This document shows positions 10,822 to 23,316 of a stretch of 64,000 nucleotides of DNA, in pieces; within the stretch, counting starts at the first letter, position 1; every line of letters begins with the position of its first letter. This stretch comes from Puccinia triticina (lineage: Eukaryota; Basidiomycota; Pucciniomycetes; Pucciniales; Pucciniaceae). A model generated the notes under the pieces. The model was not told the DNA's origin, searched no databases, and saw only the letters and a program-made list of their open reading frames with translations. The translations under genes and the position numbers were made by a program. Location: positions 806,001 through 870,000 of the forward strand of contig NC_070565.1 in NCBI RefSeq assembly GCF_026914185.1. Reading direction: 5' to 3'.

Positions 10822-12426
10822 ATATCCAGTTATCCCCAAAAACATGCGCTGTGGTACATGTTTTTTGGCAAAAACTGTTTTTCGGAGATAAACTTGTTTT
10901 CCAGGCAAAAAACAGTTTTCTGAACTGCTATGGTACAGGCCCTAACCTCAAATCTTCCTGAGCGTGTACAGCCTCTCCGTCAAACGCACGAAGTGCGGGA
11001 GAGGCTTGTGTCTAAAACGCGCATGCTCGCGTGTCACGGTTGGGCTTCTGAGGTCCTTTTTTTTTGTAAAACTCCTGTAAAATACACACAACCACCCAGT
11101 GGATAATAATGTTGGGTAGAGTGTACCCAAGATGGAGGTCTTCATCCCCATCAAGAAGGATTTTGATTTTTTCAAAAATTGTATGTGTAGGATTTTTACA
11201 AGCCAATTTTAGTTCAACGTGACTTGTTTTTTTTTCTTCAAACCAAACCATTCCTTATGTAATCAATAGAGGACAAGATGGCCATCCCAGGATATTAAAC
11301 AGAATTTTTTAGAGGAATTTTGTGAAGGAGGGATCCTGGTTGAGAAGCCAAGAATCAACTTCAGTTCAATCCTGAAGAGTCAGATTTTCAGATTTTCAAA
11401 ATCTTGAAAAAATTCCTGCTGCTCCAATTTTCAATATTTTCTTTTGAAAAGCGGATGAGGAGGTCCGCACCATCCTCCTCTATCTCCAACCCAACTTTTT
11501 ACCTCCGGGGAGATGGATGTACAGGAGGTGCAGCCGTCCAAAAGTCGGCTACACCAAAACTGGCCAACCGTGACGCGGTTGTAAGTCGGTTTTAGACTCA
11601 AGTCCCTCCTTTGGAGGGGTTGCTCTGCGACCAGGGCTGCCCGCCCCCCCGCAGAAGAGGGACTTCCACAAGTTCCCGATCTTCCAGTGTTAGACTGGGC
11701 TCGCGCGTGCACGCGAGCCCAGTCGTAGACTGAGAATCCCTGCGATATTTTTAAAATCCCTCTCATGTGAAACCTGCTGCAATCCCGCCCGGCTTTGACT
11801 ACTACACTCCAAACCTCGCCCCCACACTCCAAACCACATAGCTGCAGTCGTCCTAGCCAGTCCAACTCCTGGGTTCAACTGATTTATCACAATACTATCA
11901 GCTCTAACCCAACTGACTGGCCTGCCCACATCACCCACCGACCACCTGACCTCTCGCCGGGAATCCAATCAAGAAGTCGATGTGCATCTGGGTCTTCACA
12001 ATTCTGTTGATGGCCGGGGACGGGAGGAGTGATGTTAAAGCCGATGGAGCCAATCTAAGTCGGCTGATGGTTTTGCGAGACAAGGAGACCGACTTCCGCC
12101 AGCGCTCCCCGAACAAACACACTTGCCGTTGACAACAACACACCCAGTCTCACCCTTGCCAAACAAACCAAACCACCACCACCACCACCTTTGTTGCTGC
12201 TGTCCGGCGCCACTGCTGCTCAGCCTTCTGTTACTTCCTGGCAGGCATTTTTTTCCTTCCGTCAAAAAAACCATTATTGATGCGGCCGCGCTTGAGGTAT
12301 CTTGACCTGCGCTAGCGGAGGGCAATCAAAACAAGTGGCTAGCGGCGGTGTAATTCCATCAAGGATCAGACTATTCTCACGTATTAAACTCCTTACCCTT
12401 GGGCCCTGTTCTATTTGTGTGCAATA
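10822..12426. other. Stretch without a recognised gene
   Basis: It contains a GC-rich hairpin at 11693-11724 (13-bp stem GACTGGGCTCGCG) and a partial TIR copy at about 11590-11670 related to the 1.4-kb element. Overlapping open frames near 12035-12325 are low complexity (poly-Gln/Trp/His) and unconvincing. Confidence 0.4.
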
Positions 12427-12429
12427 TTT

Positions 12430-12645
12430 CACTGCCAGCATAATTGGCTGGGTTGAGGTTATCCCAGTTAAACTGAGATGAACTCAACCAATTTAAACTT
12501 GGTTGATCTTAACTGATGAAATATAAATCCAAGGTACCCCCCTTGGGTTTTTATTTCATTGGATGAGATCAACCCATTTTAAATTGGTTGAGTGCATCCC
12601 AGTTAAACTGGGATGAATTCATCCCAGCCAATTATGCTGGCAGTG
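12430..12645. repeat. 216-bp CACTG-ended MITE
   Basis: It starts CACTGCCAGCATAATTGGCT and ends with the reverse complement of that. TTT lies directly outside each end (12427-12429 and 12646-12648). The arms share further inverted blocks such as CCCAGTTAAACTG. The ends and the 3-bp duplication match the palindrome at 1153-1269. Confidence 0.75.
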
Positions 12646-13315
12646 TTTGAGTATTTGGTGGTTGCTAAAGTTTGACCCCCACTTCCTCAAAATAAATGTA
12701 CTTCAGATGCTTGGGGCTTGTTCTACAGGGAAGGTATATCAGTAGGGTCCAGGGAGTTGTGGGTGAGGCCTTGATGAGCTTAGCACAAGTCAAGAGATTA
12801 CTTCTCTCTCAACAAGCCATCATCAGTTTCTTATTCATCTTGCGCATTCTTAATGCTATCCTTCTGCGGAGAGGTTCAATTGACTCTTATCATGTGGGTC
12901 TTGCTGCTGCTGCTGTTCTCTGGCTTTGGAGATTTGAATTCCCACCATGTCTGTAGTGTATAGGTTGCACTGATTTTTCATGGGGGGAGGTATGCAGCCA
13001 TTGGCTTCTCTCATGCTGTAGCAGCGGTTGGTCAGTAAGATCTGAGAGCTAGGTGACCTGGTTGCAAATGCAGATTTGACCATCACTTTACTACTTGGAG
13101 GCTTCAGAAAAAAATGAAACACATAAAGCAAGCCATGCTTGCAGAAAGCTGTAGATTTTTTATCCCTGTGGTGTGCATAAATTAGGAGTTGTTGTCTTGG
13201 CAATAGTCGGAGATTTGAGATAGTGAGAGAAGGTGATTCCATTGTAACTTGTCTCTTACCTGAAGTTTTGCTACACAAGTGGGAAATCATCACTTGATAT
13301 GTATGTAGCCTTAGG
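12646..13315. other. Stretch without a recognised gene
   Basis: A minus-strand open frame of about 160 codons (12856-13344) runs into the adjacent LTR and resembles nothing I know. It is the left flank of LTR element A. Confidence 0.4.
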
Positions 13316-13320
13316 TACTT

Positions 13321-13645
13321 TGTAAGCTCGTGACCAAGCTTCACTGAAAGGGGGTGTCTTGGGCGGTCTCAACGGGGCGCGATACAAGGTCAAACCTTGG
13401 AGGGAACACTTCTGGAACCTAACTAGGGATGCATTGCACTAGTCCAGGGGAAGTGTCAGTACTTCCCTGCTTGTATATACAATTAGAGATGAGAAGAGGA
13501 AATGCTCACCTAGTCCAGGGGAAGTGTCAGTACTTCCCTGCTGGACTAGGAGGGCGCGGGTCGACAAGGCCTAAGAACTCGGTCCGAGGTGATTTGGTGA
13601 CATCCTCGTGACTCCTTTGGTGAGGTTGCGGGGCGTGAGCTCACA
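13321..13645 (-). repeat. 3' LTR of element A
   Basis: 325 bp, starting TGTGAGCTCAC and ending AGCTTACA in coding direction. It holds two copies of a hairpin GGGAAGT-ACTGAC-ACTTCCC (plus positions 13519-13538 and 13448-13467). The first copy is followed directly by GTGAGCA, and TGTATATAC precedes the second. The pol stop codon at 13546 lies inside it. Confidence 0.9.
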
Positions 13646-16600
13646 TCCTCCCCTCCTATAAGACTAGTGGAGGGGGTCGATATGGTGGGCGGTGGTGTGG
13701 TAGGCGGGAGAGGCGATCTCACGTCGGGGCTGGTCGAGGTGGCTGTAGAGTTTTCCGGAGAGGCTTCGAGTGGTGTCGGAGATGATGGTCGGTGTTTGTT
13801 AAATTCTTTCACTTTTGAGATATGAAAGACCGGGTGTCGTCGATCGCCCGGCGGCAGCTGTAATTCAATGTTTTGGCCGTGGTTGGATACACCGATTATT
13901 TGGTAAGGTCCCTCAAACCGCGGCTTCAGTTTGTCGGTTCCCGGTTGGTGTCTGTCGCGCCAGTCGGCCGAATTGAGCCACGCCTTACATCCTTGTACAA
14001 GTGGCTCGCGGTCCTTGCGTCTTTTATTGTGGTGTGTTGCCTGTCTGATGCGGCTTACCCACAGGGCGTCTCGGGCGTCTGCCCAGCTGCTCTCGCGGAG
14101 TTTTAGCCAGGTGTCTAGAGCGGGGATCGGGTTGTTGTCTGGCGGTAGCGACGGAAAAAGTCGTGGTTGTCGTCCAAAGACAAGTGTGAATGGGCTGAAC
14201 CCCGTTTCCCCATTTGTTGCGCTGTTTATTGCGAATTCAACGGCAGGTATGGCTTCCAGCCACTTGCTATGTTTTCTGATTGTAGTCGAGCGCAGAATTT
14301 GTCCAACCGTTTTGTTTGTGCGTTCGCTCCGACTGTCCGCCTGCGGGTGGAAAGAAGAGGTCATGTGGAAGTTGATGTTCATCCTTGCCATCAAAGCCTT
14401 CCAGAATTTGGATGTCCAAGACTTATCGCGGTCACTAATGATCGATCGTGGGGCACCAAAGGTGGCAGTCCAACCGCTGAAGAACCGGGAGGCTACTTTC
14501 TCCGCTGAGTCCTTTTGTAAGCAGGGGATGATTTTTGTGAATCCCGACAGGCGACAGGTGGCTGTCAGGATCATGTTGTAATGGTTGGATTGTTTTAACG
14601 GGCCCACGAAGTTGATGGCAAGGTTGGATAGTGGTTTTCTGGGTATTCGTGGGGTCAGCATTTTTCCTGTCGGTGCTGTAGTCGGTGCCTTCGTGCGTTG
14701 GCATATTTCGCAAGAGGACGTGAATTCTAGTACATCTTTTGATAGCCGGGGCCAGAAAAAATCCGAGCGTAACTCATCCAGGGTTTTATGGTAACCTAAG
14801 TGGCCAAGGCGGTTGTGGGCTTCTTTGATTAATATCTGACGTACGTTTCCAATCGAGGGAATTATCAAACAGCCCTCTAGGAAGAGCAATCCTTCCACGT
14901 CCACGCAGTCGTCTTGAAGTGGTAGGGCATTGCGTGTTTCCACGCAGAACTTGTCGGTGTCATAGCCTTCGATGATCTTGGCGCGCAGGTCTGCCGAGAG
15001 TGTGGTTCCCCCCTCCGTCAACGCCGCTACGCGCGCCACGTCTGCTGACAAAGGTGGTTCACTGATGTCGGTCTGATCTTTCCTTGACAGGGCGTCCGCT
15101 ACAGTATTGTCTTCTCCCTTTATGTAGTTGAAAGTTAGGTTGAAGTCCGCCAGAAGTTCGGTCCATCAAGCTTGTCGGCGGCTGAGGTTACGTTGTCGGG
15201 GAAGATGTGTTAGCGAGTGATGATCGGTCATGACGTTGATTTTCATTCCTAAAAGTAGCATCTTCCACTTTTGCAGGGCGTGTACCACCGCAAGCAGTTC
15301 TTGCTCATGAACTGGGTAGTTTTGCTCGGCCGAGGTCATCTGTCGGGATTCATAAGCTATAGGTGAGGCCAGTTTCCATTTGGCGCCTTGGAATAACACT
15401 GCTCCAAGGCCGGAACCACTTGCGTCCGTGAATAACCAGAGTGGATGTTCTGAGTCAAAATCAACGTTCTTCAGGGCTGGTAAGTTCGTCATGATGCGTT
15501 TGATGTTTTGGAAAGCTTTCTCTTCAGCCTCCCCCCAGTTGAAGGCCTCTTTGTCGATTTTTGAGCTTGTCAGAGGGGTGAGCGTGCCGACGTACTTTTT
15601 TAAGCCCCAGATGAACTTTTTCATCCATTGGACTGTACCTAAGAACCGTTTCACACCTTTTGCGGAATGTGGAGACGGCCATTTCTGGATAGCTTCAACC
15701 TTGTCGTCGTCCGGACGGATACCTTCTTTTGAGATCCAGTGCCCCAAGAATTTGATCTTTTCGCGGAAGAGCTGGGTCTTCTTGGGGCTACAATACAGGT
15801 GGGCCTGTCTGAGGCGTTCTAGGACCAATCATACATGTTGTTCGTGCTCTTGATGTGAGTTCGAGAAAACTACGATGTCGTCCAGGTAGACAACGCAGAC
15901 ATCATTTATAAGGTCGCCCAGTGCCTCTTCTAGCCGGGCTTGGTGTGTCGCTGGTGCGTTCGTCAATCCCATCGGCATTACGACCCATTCCATCAACCCC
16001 CATGGTGTCTTCACGGCCGTCAGAGGGATGTCCTCCTCTCGCATTCGCGTTTGAAAGAAGGCTTTAGTTTGATCAAGGATGGAGAAGATTTTTCCCCCGG
16101 CGACCATGCGGACCAGCTCGTCTACATTGGGCAACGGTGAGCAATCACGAACCGTGAAACTGTTAAGCCGTCTATAATCGCACACCCACCTAGGCAGAGC
16201 TGTAGGGTCCTTTTTTGGGATGATCATGCTTGGCGAGGCGTACTGGCTGGTTGAGCGTCGTATTTGTCCGGCTTCGAGGTGTTGTTTGAGCAATGTCTGC
16301 CACGCCGCGAGGTGTTTTTTTGGATAAGGGTACTGTTTTTTGTTTACAACTGCATTTGGATTGGTCAAAATGATTTTATGTCGGGTTCTTGATGCTTCAG
16401 ACTGGATCTTTGTTGGGAAGCTGTTTTCCGGGAATTGTCCCACCTCTTCCGTTTCATCCGAGACGGCCGGGATGTCGAGGGGGAAAAGGTCTTTGAATTC
16501 AAGGAGAACCCGGCGTTCGGAAGACTCGCGGTCGGGTTCCTCCATTGCCGCGGTCATGTAGCTGTCCTCTGAATTTCCGGGCGTGTTTCCATGAATCTTG

Positions 16601-17074
16601 ATACCCGATGGTTCGTGTATCAGGGATGATCCGCGAATAGATACTATAAGGTCGAAGTGAAATAGGAACGGAGTTCCTAGGATAGCGTCGTAAGATCCTA
16701 ACACCGGGCCGATCCGAAATGAAACTGAGTGGAATTCAATCAGGGCGTCTTGGGTCGTTAGATCACCCACGACGTATTCCTTCAAAATTAGAGGTGTGGA
16801 AAGCGGCGTTTTCATTGCTAGATGGACCCGCGTTGGCGTTGCGAGCGGTAACACGGATAGATTCAAGGCGTTAGCGGCATCCCAAGAAATTAAATTAATT
16901 TCTGATCCCGTGTCGATTAGGATTCGGATGAGGGAGTCTTTTAACTTCATCGTCAGGATGACGCGGGCCGGGGGTCGAGATTGATCGGATTGAGACGGGA
17001 TACCGGTGTGTGATGGTGCAAGGACAAGGGGCGAGGGACAAGGGTGCGTGGGCGAGGGGCGAGGGTGCGGCCAT
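13546..17074 (-). pseudogene. Element A pol (protease-RT-RNase H-integrase), broken
   Basis: Polyprotein for reverse transcription and integration of element A. In order I see an aspartic protease (LIDTGSEINLIS), RT with CVVYLDDIVVFSN, RNase H (LFTDASGSGLGAVLF), an HHCC zinc finger (HNRLGHLGY...CEICQRTKAPTT) and a DDE integrase core (FVGP..., ISDRDKSW, E in SERTNKTVG). It ends with a Pro/Ser/Thr tail. Two in-frame TGA codons (15829-15831 and 15166-15168) stand where element D or context has Arg (CGA). The ATG at 17074 is in a different frame from the protease, so there is also a frameshift near the N-terminus. The pol frame itself is open up to the LTR but has its first ATG only at 16950. Confidence 0.9.
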
Positions 17075-17113
17075 CTTGCGATGCCGTCGAAGTCAGGTTC
17101 AAGAAAAAAAAAG

Positions 17114-17438
17114 TGTAAGCTTGTGACCGAGCTTCACTGAAAGGGGGTGTCTTGGGCGGTCTCAACGGGGCGCGATACAAGGTCAAACCTTGGAGGGAAC
17201 ACTTCTGGAACCTAACTAGGGATGCATTGCACTAGTCCAGGGGAAGTGTCAGTACTTCCCTGCTTGTATATACAATTAGAGATGAGAAGAGGAAATGCTC
17301 ACCTATTCCAGGGGAAGTGTCAGTACTTCCCTGCTGGACTAGGAGGGCGCGGGTCGACGAGGCCTAAGAACTCGGTCCGAGGTGATTTGGTGACATCCTC
17401 ATGACTCCTTTGGTGAGGTCGCGGGGCGTGAGCTCACA
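17114..17438 (-). repeat. 5' LTR of element A
   Basis: Same 325-bp length as the partner copy at 13321 and differs from it at only a handful of sites that I can see. Its outer end abuts the TACTT target duplication. The duplicated hairpin and GTGAGCA are conserved. Confidence 0.9.
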
Positions 17439-17443
17439 TACTT

Positions 17444-17697
17444 AAGCTTTAGAATTGTGATTGTTTGCACATGTGGAACTTGGGAGTTGTGTTCTTGGCA
17501 GGAAAACATCAGGTAGTAGGAAAAGTTGATTATATTCTAACTCATCTTTTTCCCAAATGTACCCAAATCAAAGAATAAATACTGTGACTTTATAATACAA
17601 ATCCAATTTTTACCACCTTGGGACATGTCCCATTTAGGATTTGTAACCTTGACAGGATTCCAGGAAAACAGGAGTTGGCAGAGAGGCTACTTAAGTA
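17444..17697. other. Short AT-rich flank
   Basis: Right flank of element A. I see no gene or repeat here. Confidence 0.4.
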
Positions 17698-19310
17698 ATC
17701 CAAGTTTATTAAATTCACAAAAACATGGCAAAAAAGATCTAAGTTTTGGTGTGCAGCCTAATTTGGCCACTGTTTAATAGATTACCCCCGAACACTAGGT
17801 GCCACGGATACTCTCCAGCTTGTGACAGTGCAACAAGCAAAAAAGAGTCGGCATTTTGTTGTCTCAAGCAGGGGCCTAATCAAGCAAAGTAGGGGGCCTG
17901 CAGGGAGGGGCCAGGACAAAACCGGAACCCCTGGGGAACTTGTCTGCAGTCCCCCTTCCCTCCATTTATTCTAAAAAGACTGGGCTATGTGCTTGACCAA
18001 TCTCAGTCGTAACCTCACCCCTGAGCAAGGTGAGGGGCCCCTTGCTCTTCACAACGGTCTTTGTAGAGCCACCACAATCCCTGGCGACGCAAGCCATTGT
18101 CTCCAAAGCAACAGCAACCACCAAGATCAACCTAACAACAAGTTGCTATAACCATGCTCAAGCCAGCAAGGCAAAACTCATTGGGACCATAATTGCCAGC
18201 AACCCGGGCGCCATTGTCAGCCACAGCCACAGCCCGCTGCGGGCCCAGGAGAAGAAAAATGTCCGCTGGAAGGACGACGACAATGTCTGGCAGTGCTCGT
18301 TCTGCCAGACCGTCTTTTGCCTGCAGATCCGTAAACACCATTGCCGGCTGTGCGCCCCCTTTGTCTGCCTCTCGCCCCCTCCCCATCAACCAACAGCCCC
18401 CACCAGCATCATCAACAACAAGAACAACGCTGCCCTCCCATGATCCGCGTCAAAGGGTAGCAACAGCAACAGCAGTTGGAAGGCCTCGGCTGGCCAGTGA
18501 AATGGATCCATCCGAGGCTCATTATGCTCTTTGATCTTGAGATGGGCCTCCCCAACCTCATTTCCCCCCATCCACCGAACCTGCTCGACAAAGCCGTGCA
18601 AGGGCGCCCGCGTCTGTCGCCGATGTCTTGCTGTTGTCCTCTGTCATCAAGCCATCACCTGTCCGACCCCATCCCCCACTTTAGTTCCACACCACTCTTA
18701 GAAGGCTCCAGGACTGACTGATTTTCCCGCTTTTTGTGGGCCAGGCAGCCCAGCTCGCCGGTCAATCCAACCTCCTCAGTGCCCGGCCTTCCTCTTCAAC
18801 TACTCACCATCTGATGCAAGCTACCCACCGTCCTAGCCCTCTTTGACACCCAGACAAAGAAGCTGGTCGCACTGACGGGAGGGGTAAAGCGGCACGTCTG
18901 GTGGCTGCCATCGCCGCCCGCGCCGGCCTGTTCCTGCGCGACCACATAGGTCTGATTTGTTCCTCAGGACTGCTCGACACGCAGTCCTCCCCTCAACTCT
19001 CCTCCTCCTCAATGCCGGTCCTGCCCCCTACTCGCCAACCCTTGCACATCAAGACCCCCGGGCGCCGCCTCCTCCGTCGATGCTAATCAGCCCACCGGCG
19101 ACTCTCCGCGTCGGTCAAGCTTGACGTTTTGCTCGAGCAGGAGCTCCAGATCAGGTCCTCCTTGCCGCCGCCGTGCCAAGCGCAGCTCAAAGACATCGCC
19201 AGCCTCTCCGCCTCCCTTGTCGACCTCTATTTCCCCTCCTCACCCCCTTCCCCCCTTCTGTCGTGGGTGGGGACACTTATATCATGGCTTTGTATTTATC
19301 TGATTAGGAG
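17698..19310 (+). pseudogene. FYVE-domain protein gene, Vac1/Pep7 (rabenosyn)-like, decayed copy A
   Basis: From about 18030 a plus-strand frame encodes a FYVE zinc finger: VRWKDDDNVWQC...C...RKHHCRLC. This motif binds PtdIns3P on endosomes, and the W-x-x-D and RKHHCR signatures are visible. The frame stops soon after (about 18440). Further downstream, other frames carry scattered pieces of the same kind of protein, for example AAIAARAGLFLRDHI at about 18905 and LLEQELQIRSSL...ASLSASLVDL at about 19130-19240. This resembles the Rab-binding helical C-terminus of Vac1/Pep7. Reading-frame breaks between the pieces indicate decay, although several introns are possible. Copy B at 34.1-36.6 kb is an inverted duplicate including the upstream region. 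Confidence 0.6.
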
Positions 19311-19744
19311 GGAGGGAATCACCGCTGTCAAGAAGGCGCTCCTCTGAGCACCCCACCCCTATTTATCTCTCTTTCTCATCAATCAATGACATACCCATGC
19401 ACTTGAGGAAGAGTCCAACAAGGTGAGAGAGGAGAGCCTCAAGGTCTCTTTCCGGATAACACTTGCTTCCACAGAGCCAAGCTTGCCCTTGAACTTCTTT
19501 ATGTTGCCACTGCGCACATAAATCTCTCCCTTGCCAAAAATTCTGCCCAACTGCCTCCTGCATATTGGCCGTCACACACCCAAGCCTGCCCCTGTCAATA
19601 GCTCCCTACAGCCTAAAATTTCCTTTGTGATCCAAGAAGATGTCTCCCCCACGGCCAAAGTTAAAGCATCAATAGTTTAATTCAATTTATTCTTATTTTC
19701 CCCTCCTTTTTTCCTTCTTAAATTGGAAACCCTTGCAATAACTT

Positions 19745-20530
19745 TAGGGGAGCTCGTTTAGTACGCTCCATTGTGCTCCATACTTCTTGACAAGTTCTTT
19801 ACGATTGGGGAGGCTGTTACTTTTCAGCCAGTTGGATGCCCGGGCAAGGTGCTCAACATGGTTGCGGAGAGCGAACTTTGATTTGTCTGTCTCTTCAATG
19901 TCTTTCTTGTCCAAAAGGCAAAATGAACAAAAGAGACTGGCTTGATGGCTTCCAAATCCAGCGGCCTTTTCGAATAGCTGGGAGGTCTACAATAAGTGGA
20001 AATATTGCAACTCTGATATTACGTCTGGTTGGGTGAGTAGCAGTTGAGTCAAAGAAGTGACCAGGAGCCCAAAACATTTTAAGCTCCTGGACTAGAGGCT
20101 GCAAGAGATGGTTGACTTGTTCAAGACTGGGCTCTGTGGGTCCAGGAATTATACCAAAAAGATAGATGTTCTCGACTTTTTATTGTTGAGTGGGCGGGAG
20201 ATTCAGACAGACCAGCGTAATCACCCCCAAGGAGTTCTTTTTCCCAAGATTAGATGTTCCGCCAGCATTAAACCAGTCAAGATAAAGACTAAATACAAGA
20301 TTTCCGGAGCTGCTTGTTAATATTCCTTCTCCCTCATCGTTGTTGGGAAATTCTTGCCACACGCTTCCATGCCAAACGTCCTACAATTCCTGATCAGTGG
20401 TTCTCTCTAGCGCAGCCAAACTGGAATCGAGTAAGGTTTTTAATTGTTGATTGAAGAGTCAATCTTTCAGCCAAGATTTTAAAGTCAAGTAATTAAATGT
20501 TCAAAAGGGTTTTGGAGCACCCCGGGAGTT
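19745..20530 (-). pseudogene. tnp2-type (CACTA) transposase, C-terminal part
   Basis: Minus-strand pieces show the pattern of fungal tnp2 transposases: NYLTLKSWL, then DWFNAGGTSNLGKKNSLGVI...CLNLPP, then IIPGPTEPSLEQVNHLLQPL, then a frame change and NRKELVKKYGAQWSVLNELP. These belong to the catalytic region. Two TGA codons (20501-20503 and 20459-20461) sit where Arg is expected. A TAG and a TAA also interrupt the frame, so this copy is old. The N-terminal part lies at 23668-24385, beyond the inserted LTR element B. The two halves join across the GAGTT target duplication. Confidence 0.75.
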
Positions 20531-20868
20531 TGTGAGCCACACATCTCGCGGACTCACAGAGACAGTCACAGGACTGTCACGGGAACCATTTCCCCTGGCT
20601 CCATATCCACTCGAGCTCCGCCCCTCCTAGCTTGGCAGGGAAGTACTGAGACTTCCCCCGAGTTAGGTGAGCACCCACATTTCCCTTTCCCCCCTTGTTC
20701 TCTCTCTTATCCTTTTCTCTCTTCTGTATATACTCAAGGGAAGTACTGAGACTTCCCCCGAGCTAGCTTTCCTCCCCGTCTGCAATACAAACACAGGTTC
20801 TAGAAGCCGCTTGTGCCCGTGCCCCTTCGCCCTGAGACCCTCGAAGCTCACAAATCAGAGAGCTTACA
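20531..20868 (+). repeat. 5' LTR of element B
   Basis: Hairpin GGGAAGT-ACTGAG-ACTTCCC occurs at 20638-20657 and again exactly 100 bp later at 20738-20757. GTGAGCACC follows the first copy (from 20667), and TGTATATACTC precedes the second. Confidence 0.9.
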
Positions 20869-20968
20869 CTTTTTTTTTCTATAACCTCTGCCAACACCTT
20901 TGCCTTCGTCCCTTCGCCTCTCCCTTTGCTCCTGCCACCTTCGAACGCCAACCCCTACTCAACATTGC

Positions 20969-23025
20969 ATGTCCACTCGACGTACGACTTCTTCCTCCTA
21001 CCAACACCAAAGCGGTTATTAGGGCCGCCAACAAAGCCAGGCGACTAGCAGCCATCGCGGCAAAAGGAAATAACTCCTTGAACCCCACCGTGCCCGGACC
21101 ATCGGTCACATCCCCGCCCACTCCCGCAGCTGTCCCAATCCCAACATCGGAACCAGGAGTCCAATCCTGCCCCCCCTCGTTATCGACATCCCTGACTCTC
21201 CCAAAAGCCATAGGCTTCCCCTCAAGACCGGCTACATCCTTCTTCTCAGCGGATAGCAACCCCCCTCCGGAAATACGTGCGTGGTCTCCAATCCCTCCTG
21301 AGGAGATCCAACCACCTCCAGCCCCTACGGGACCGATCAATCCAGCCCTGTCAGCACCTCCAGCTCTACCACCAATAGTTCCTCGACCTCAACACAACCC
21401 AGACCCCCGCCACTTGACAATGCCAAACAAACCGCCAGTCCCCTCTGGGAATCAACCGGCAAGTGCGTCGCGCACCGTTCCGGGGACATCAAACATGCCG
21501 ATTGACGGCCTGAAGCTGATTGCCGAACTCCACCGAGCCACGATGGACTTGCAGCGGGTCAATTTGGAATCCCAACGTGCAGCAGACGCCAGAGTTCGGG
21601 CAGCACAGGAGGTCGCAGAAGATCAAGCCAAAGCGGACGCCAAACAATTTGCTCGCCTGGAGGAAGCCCTCATATGAGCTACGTTGAAACGCGACCCGTC
21701 GCCTGCAACACCGGCAGACACCACAGACAACAAGATCGACCTCAGAAAGTTCCATACATCAGATGGGCCCATCCCACGTTGGCCCTTATCAGGAAACCAA
21801 ACCATTCCTAGCGTGGATACACAGCTTGGAAATCTTCTTTGACACGAAGAAAGTCAACACCACCAAGGACAAGGTCCGCATAGCAGGCACGTTTATCAAG
21901 GAAACAAATCTGCTCTCATTCTATTTGAATGAGGCAAAGAAGCACCTCACGGGATTGTGGGAGGACTTCAAATCTGTGTTATTCAATGCGGCCCTCCCAG
22001 TGAGATGGAGACACGGACTCAGAAAAAAGATACAAGGTCTCAAAATGGAGTCCTCCGAGTCCTTTGCTCAATGCGAGACTCGTGCGCAAACCCTCCAGCG
22101 GATGATCAACTTCGACTCGGACCCCCCGGTGATCTCGGACCTCAGCCTAGCAGAATGGCTCACAGGGGGCCTGCCAGATGACCTTCAAGGAGAGGTATTC
22201 AAGTTCGAGATCCTAGAGGCGGATCCTTTTGATTACAACCGTTTTGCAAAACAGGTGAGAATTTTTGTCAATGCTCAACCAAAACGCTCAGCAAACAACT
22301 GCCAGAGAAACCATGCCAGGAACACTTCCCCAAACGCTTCCTCCGCGACGGACACCAAGCCCACGGGCGCAATGTCAGAAGAGCTCCGGTGGCGCATACA
22401 TTCTTATCTGGATTCAGTGGGTCGCTGCCACTGGTGCAGGGACCACTGTGGATCCAATAAAGGATCCTGCCCTAATCCCCGCGATTGCAATCGAGTCATA
22501 GTCCCCAGCTTGTTCCGCACCCCCCCAAAACTGGCAGAATACTCCCCGCCTCAAGCCTGGACCTCAGCTAAAGGACCCGGCAGCCGCAATCAAAACTCTA
22601 ATGCGGGACGTGTGACGTCCCGCCAGGCAGGAGTAGCGGCAGTAGACAATGAACAAGAATACTTGTTCCCCAAGATGGACCAGACCTCAACAGCGGCCAT
22701 GAACGAGGTTGACGAAATCATGGCACATGGCTTTGAAGATGATGAGGATGTGATCACCGAGGAGACCAAATTGGTGGCGGTCAAACATTTCGAAGCCCTA
22801 CGCGGTTTTGAGGACTCATTATCGTCAAGAATTTCAGAAGCCATCGCGGGGACCGAGGAGGGGTATGTCCCGGTCTCATCTGCTCCCCTTCGTACCCCTC
22901 ATCTGCTTAGGATGAATGACTCACGTCCCCCCTCAACCACAGCTCTGTTACAGAAGAAAACGAGTAAAGGGGCGATCTCCTTGCGATATCCGAGGCCAAT
23001 CAACTACAACCAGGAACTTATATAA
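20969..23025 (+). pseudogene. Element B gag, broken
   Basis: Structural capsid protein of a Gypsy-type element. The likely start is ATG 20969 (MSTRRTTSSS). A frameshift soon after leads into a Pro-rich segment and a coiled coil (LIAELHRATMDLQRVNLESQ). Then comes a TGA at 21675-21677 replacing an expected Arg codon, and another frameshift near 21765. The capsid domain follows (GPYQETKPFLAWIHSLEIFF...GTFIKETNLLSFY). A Cys-rich CHWCRDHCGSNKGSC segment around 22420-22475 takes the zinc-knuckle position but lacks the standard CX2CX4HX4C spacing. It ends at 23025 with no protease after it. Confidence 0.8.
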
Positions 23026-23316
23026 ATCCCCCTACATTTCCCCTTCCCTTGTTTCCTTCTTTGTCCAATCGTCTGAATGCCCCCCAGAAAATACAAGCCC
23101 AACCCGCACAACCTTCTTATGTCTAAAGACAGAAAACTTGAAAGCAAATGTACTGCGAACCTCCGACTCAGCTCTGCCATATCACGCCACCGCCCTACGT
23201 CGCCGGGGTGTTCCATTTTCCAACACCTCTCACCTTTTTGTTCCCACTGCCATTACGGTTCCCTTCCCCCCCCGCATCCATCCATCAACCAAGAAGATTT
23301 TTGTAGGAGGGGAGTA

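Larger units (their letters stand above)
13321..17438 (-). mobile_element. LTR element A: Ty3/Gypsy, pol-only (no gag)
   Basis: A 4118-bp element with two 325-bp LTRs (13321-13645 and 17114-17438) and the 5-bp duplication TACTT on both sides (13316-13320 and 17439-17443). It is coded on the minus strand. Directly after the 5' LTR comes C-T9-CTTGAACC instead of a tRNA-complementary TGG site. Then comes an ATG at 17074 (39 nt from the LTR) and protease-RT-RNase H-integrase. There is no room for gag. The polypurine tract AGGAGGGGAGGA abuts the 3' LTR, and the pol frame reads through it into that LTR. LTR architecture matches elements B and D. Confidence 0.9.

Noticed and set aside
13504..13645. 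Treating the two LTR-like segments at 13.4 and 17.2 kb as unrelated small repeats with a 60-codon gene
   Set aside because: The segments are LTRs: equal length, TACTT duplication outside, polypurine tract and pol inside. The small frame is part of the LTR.
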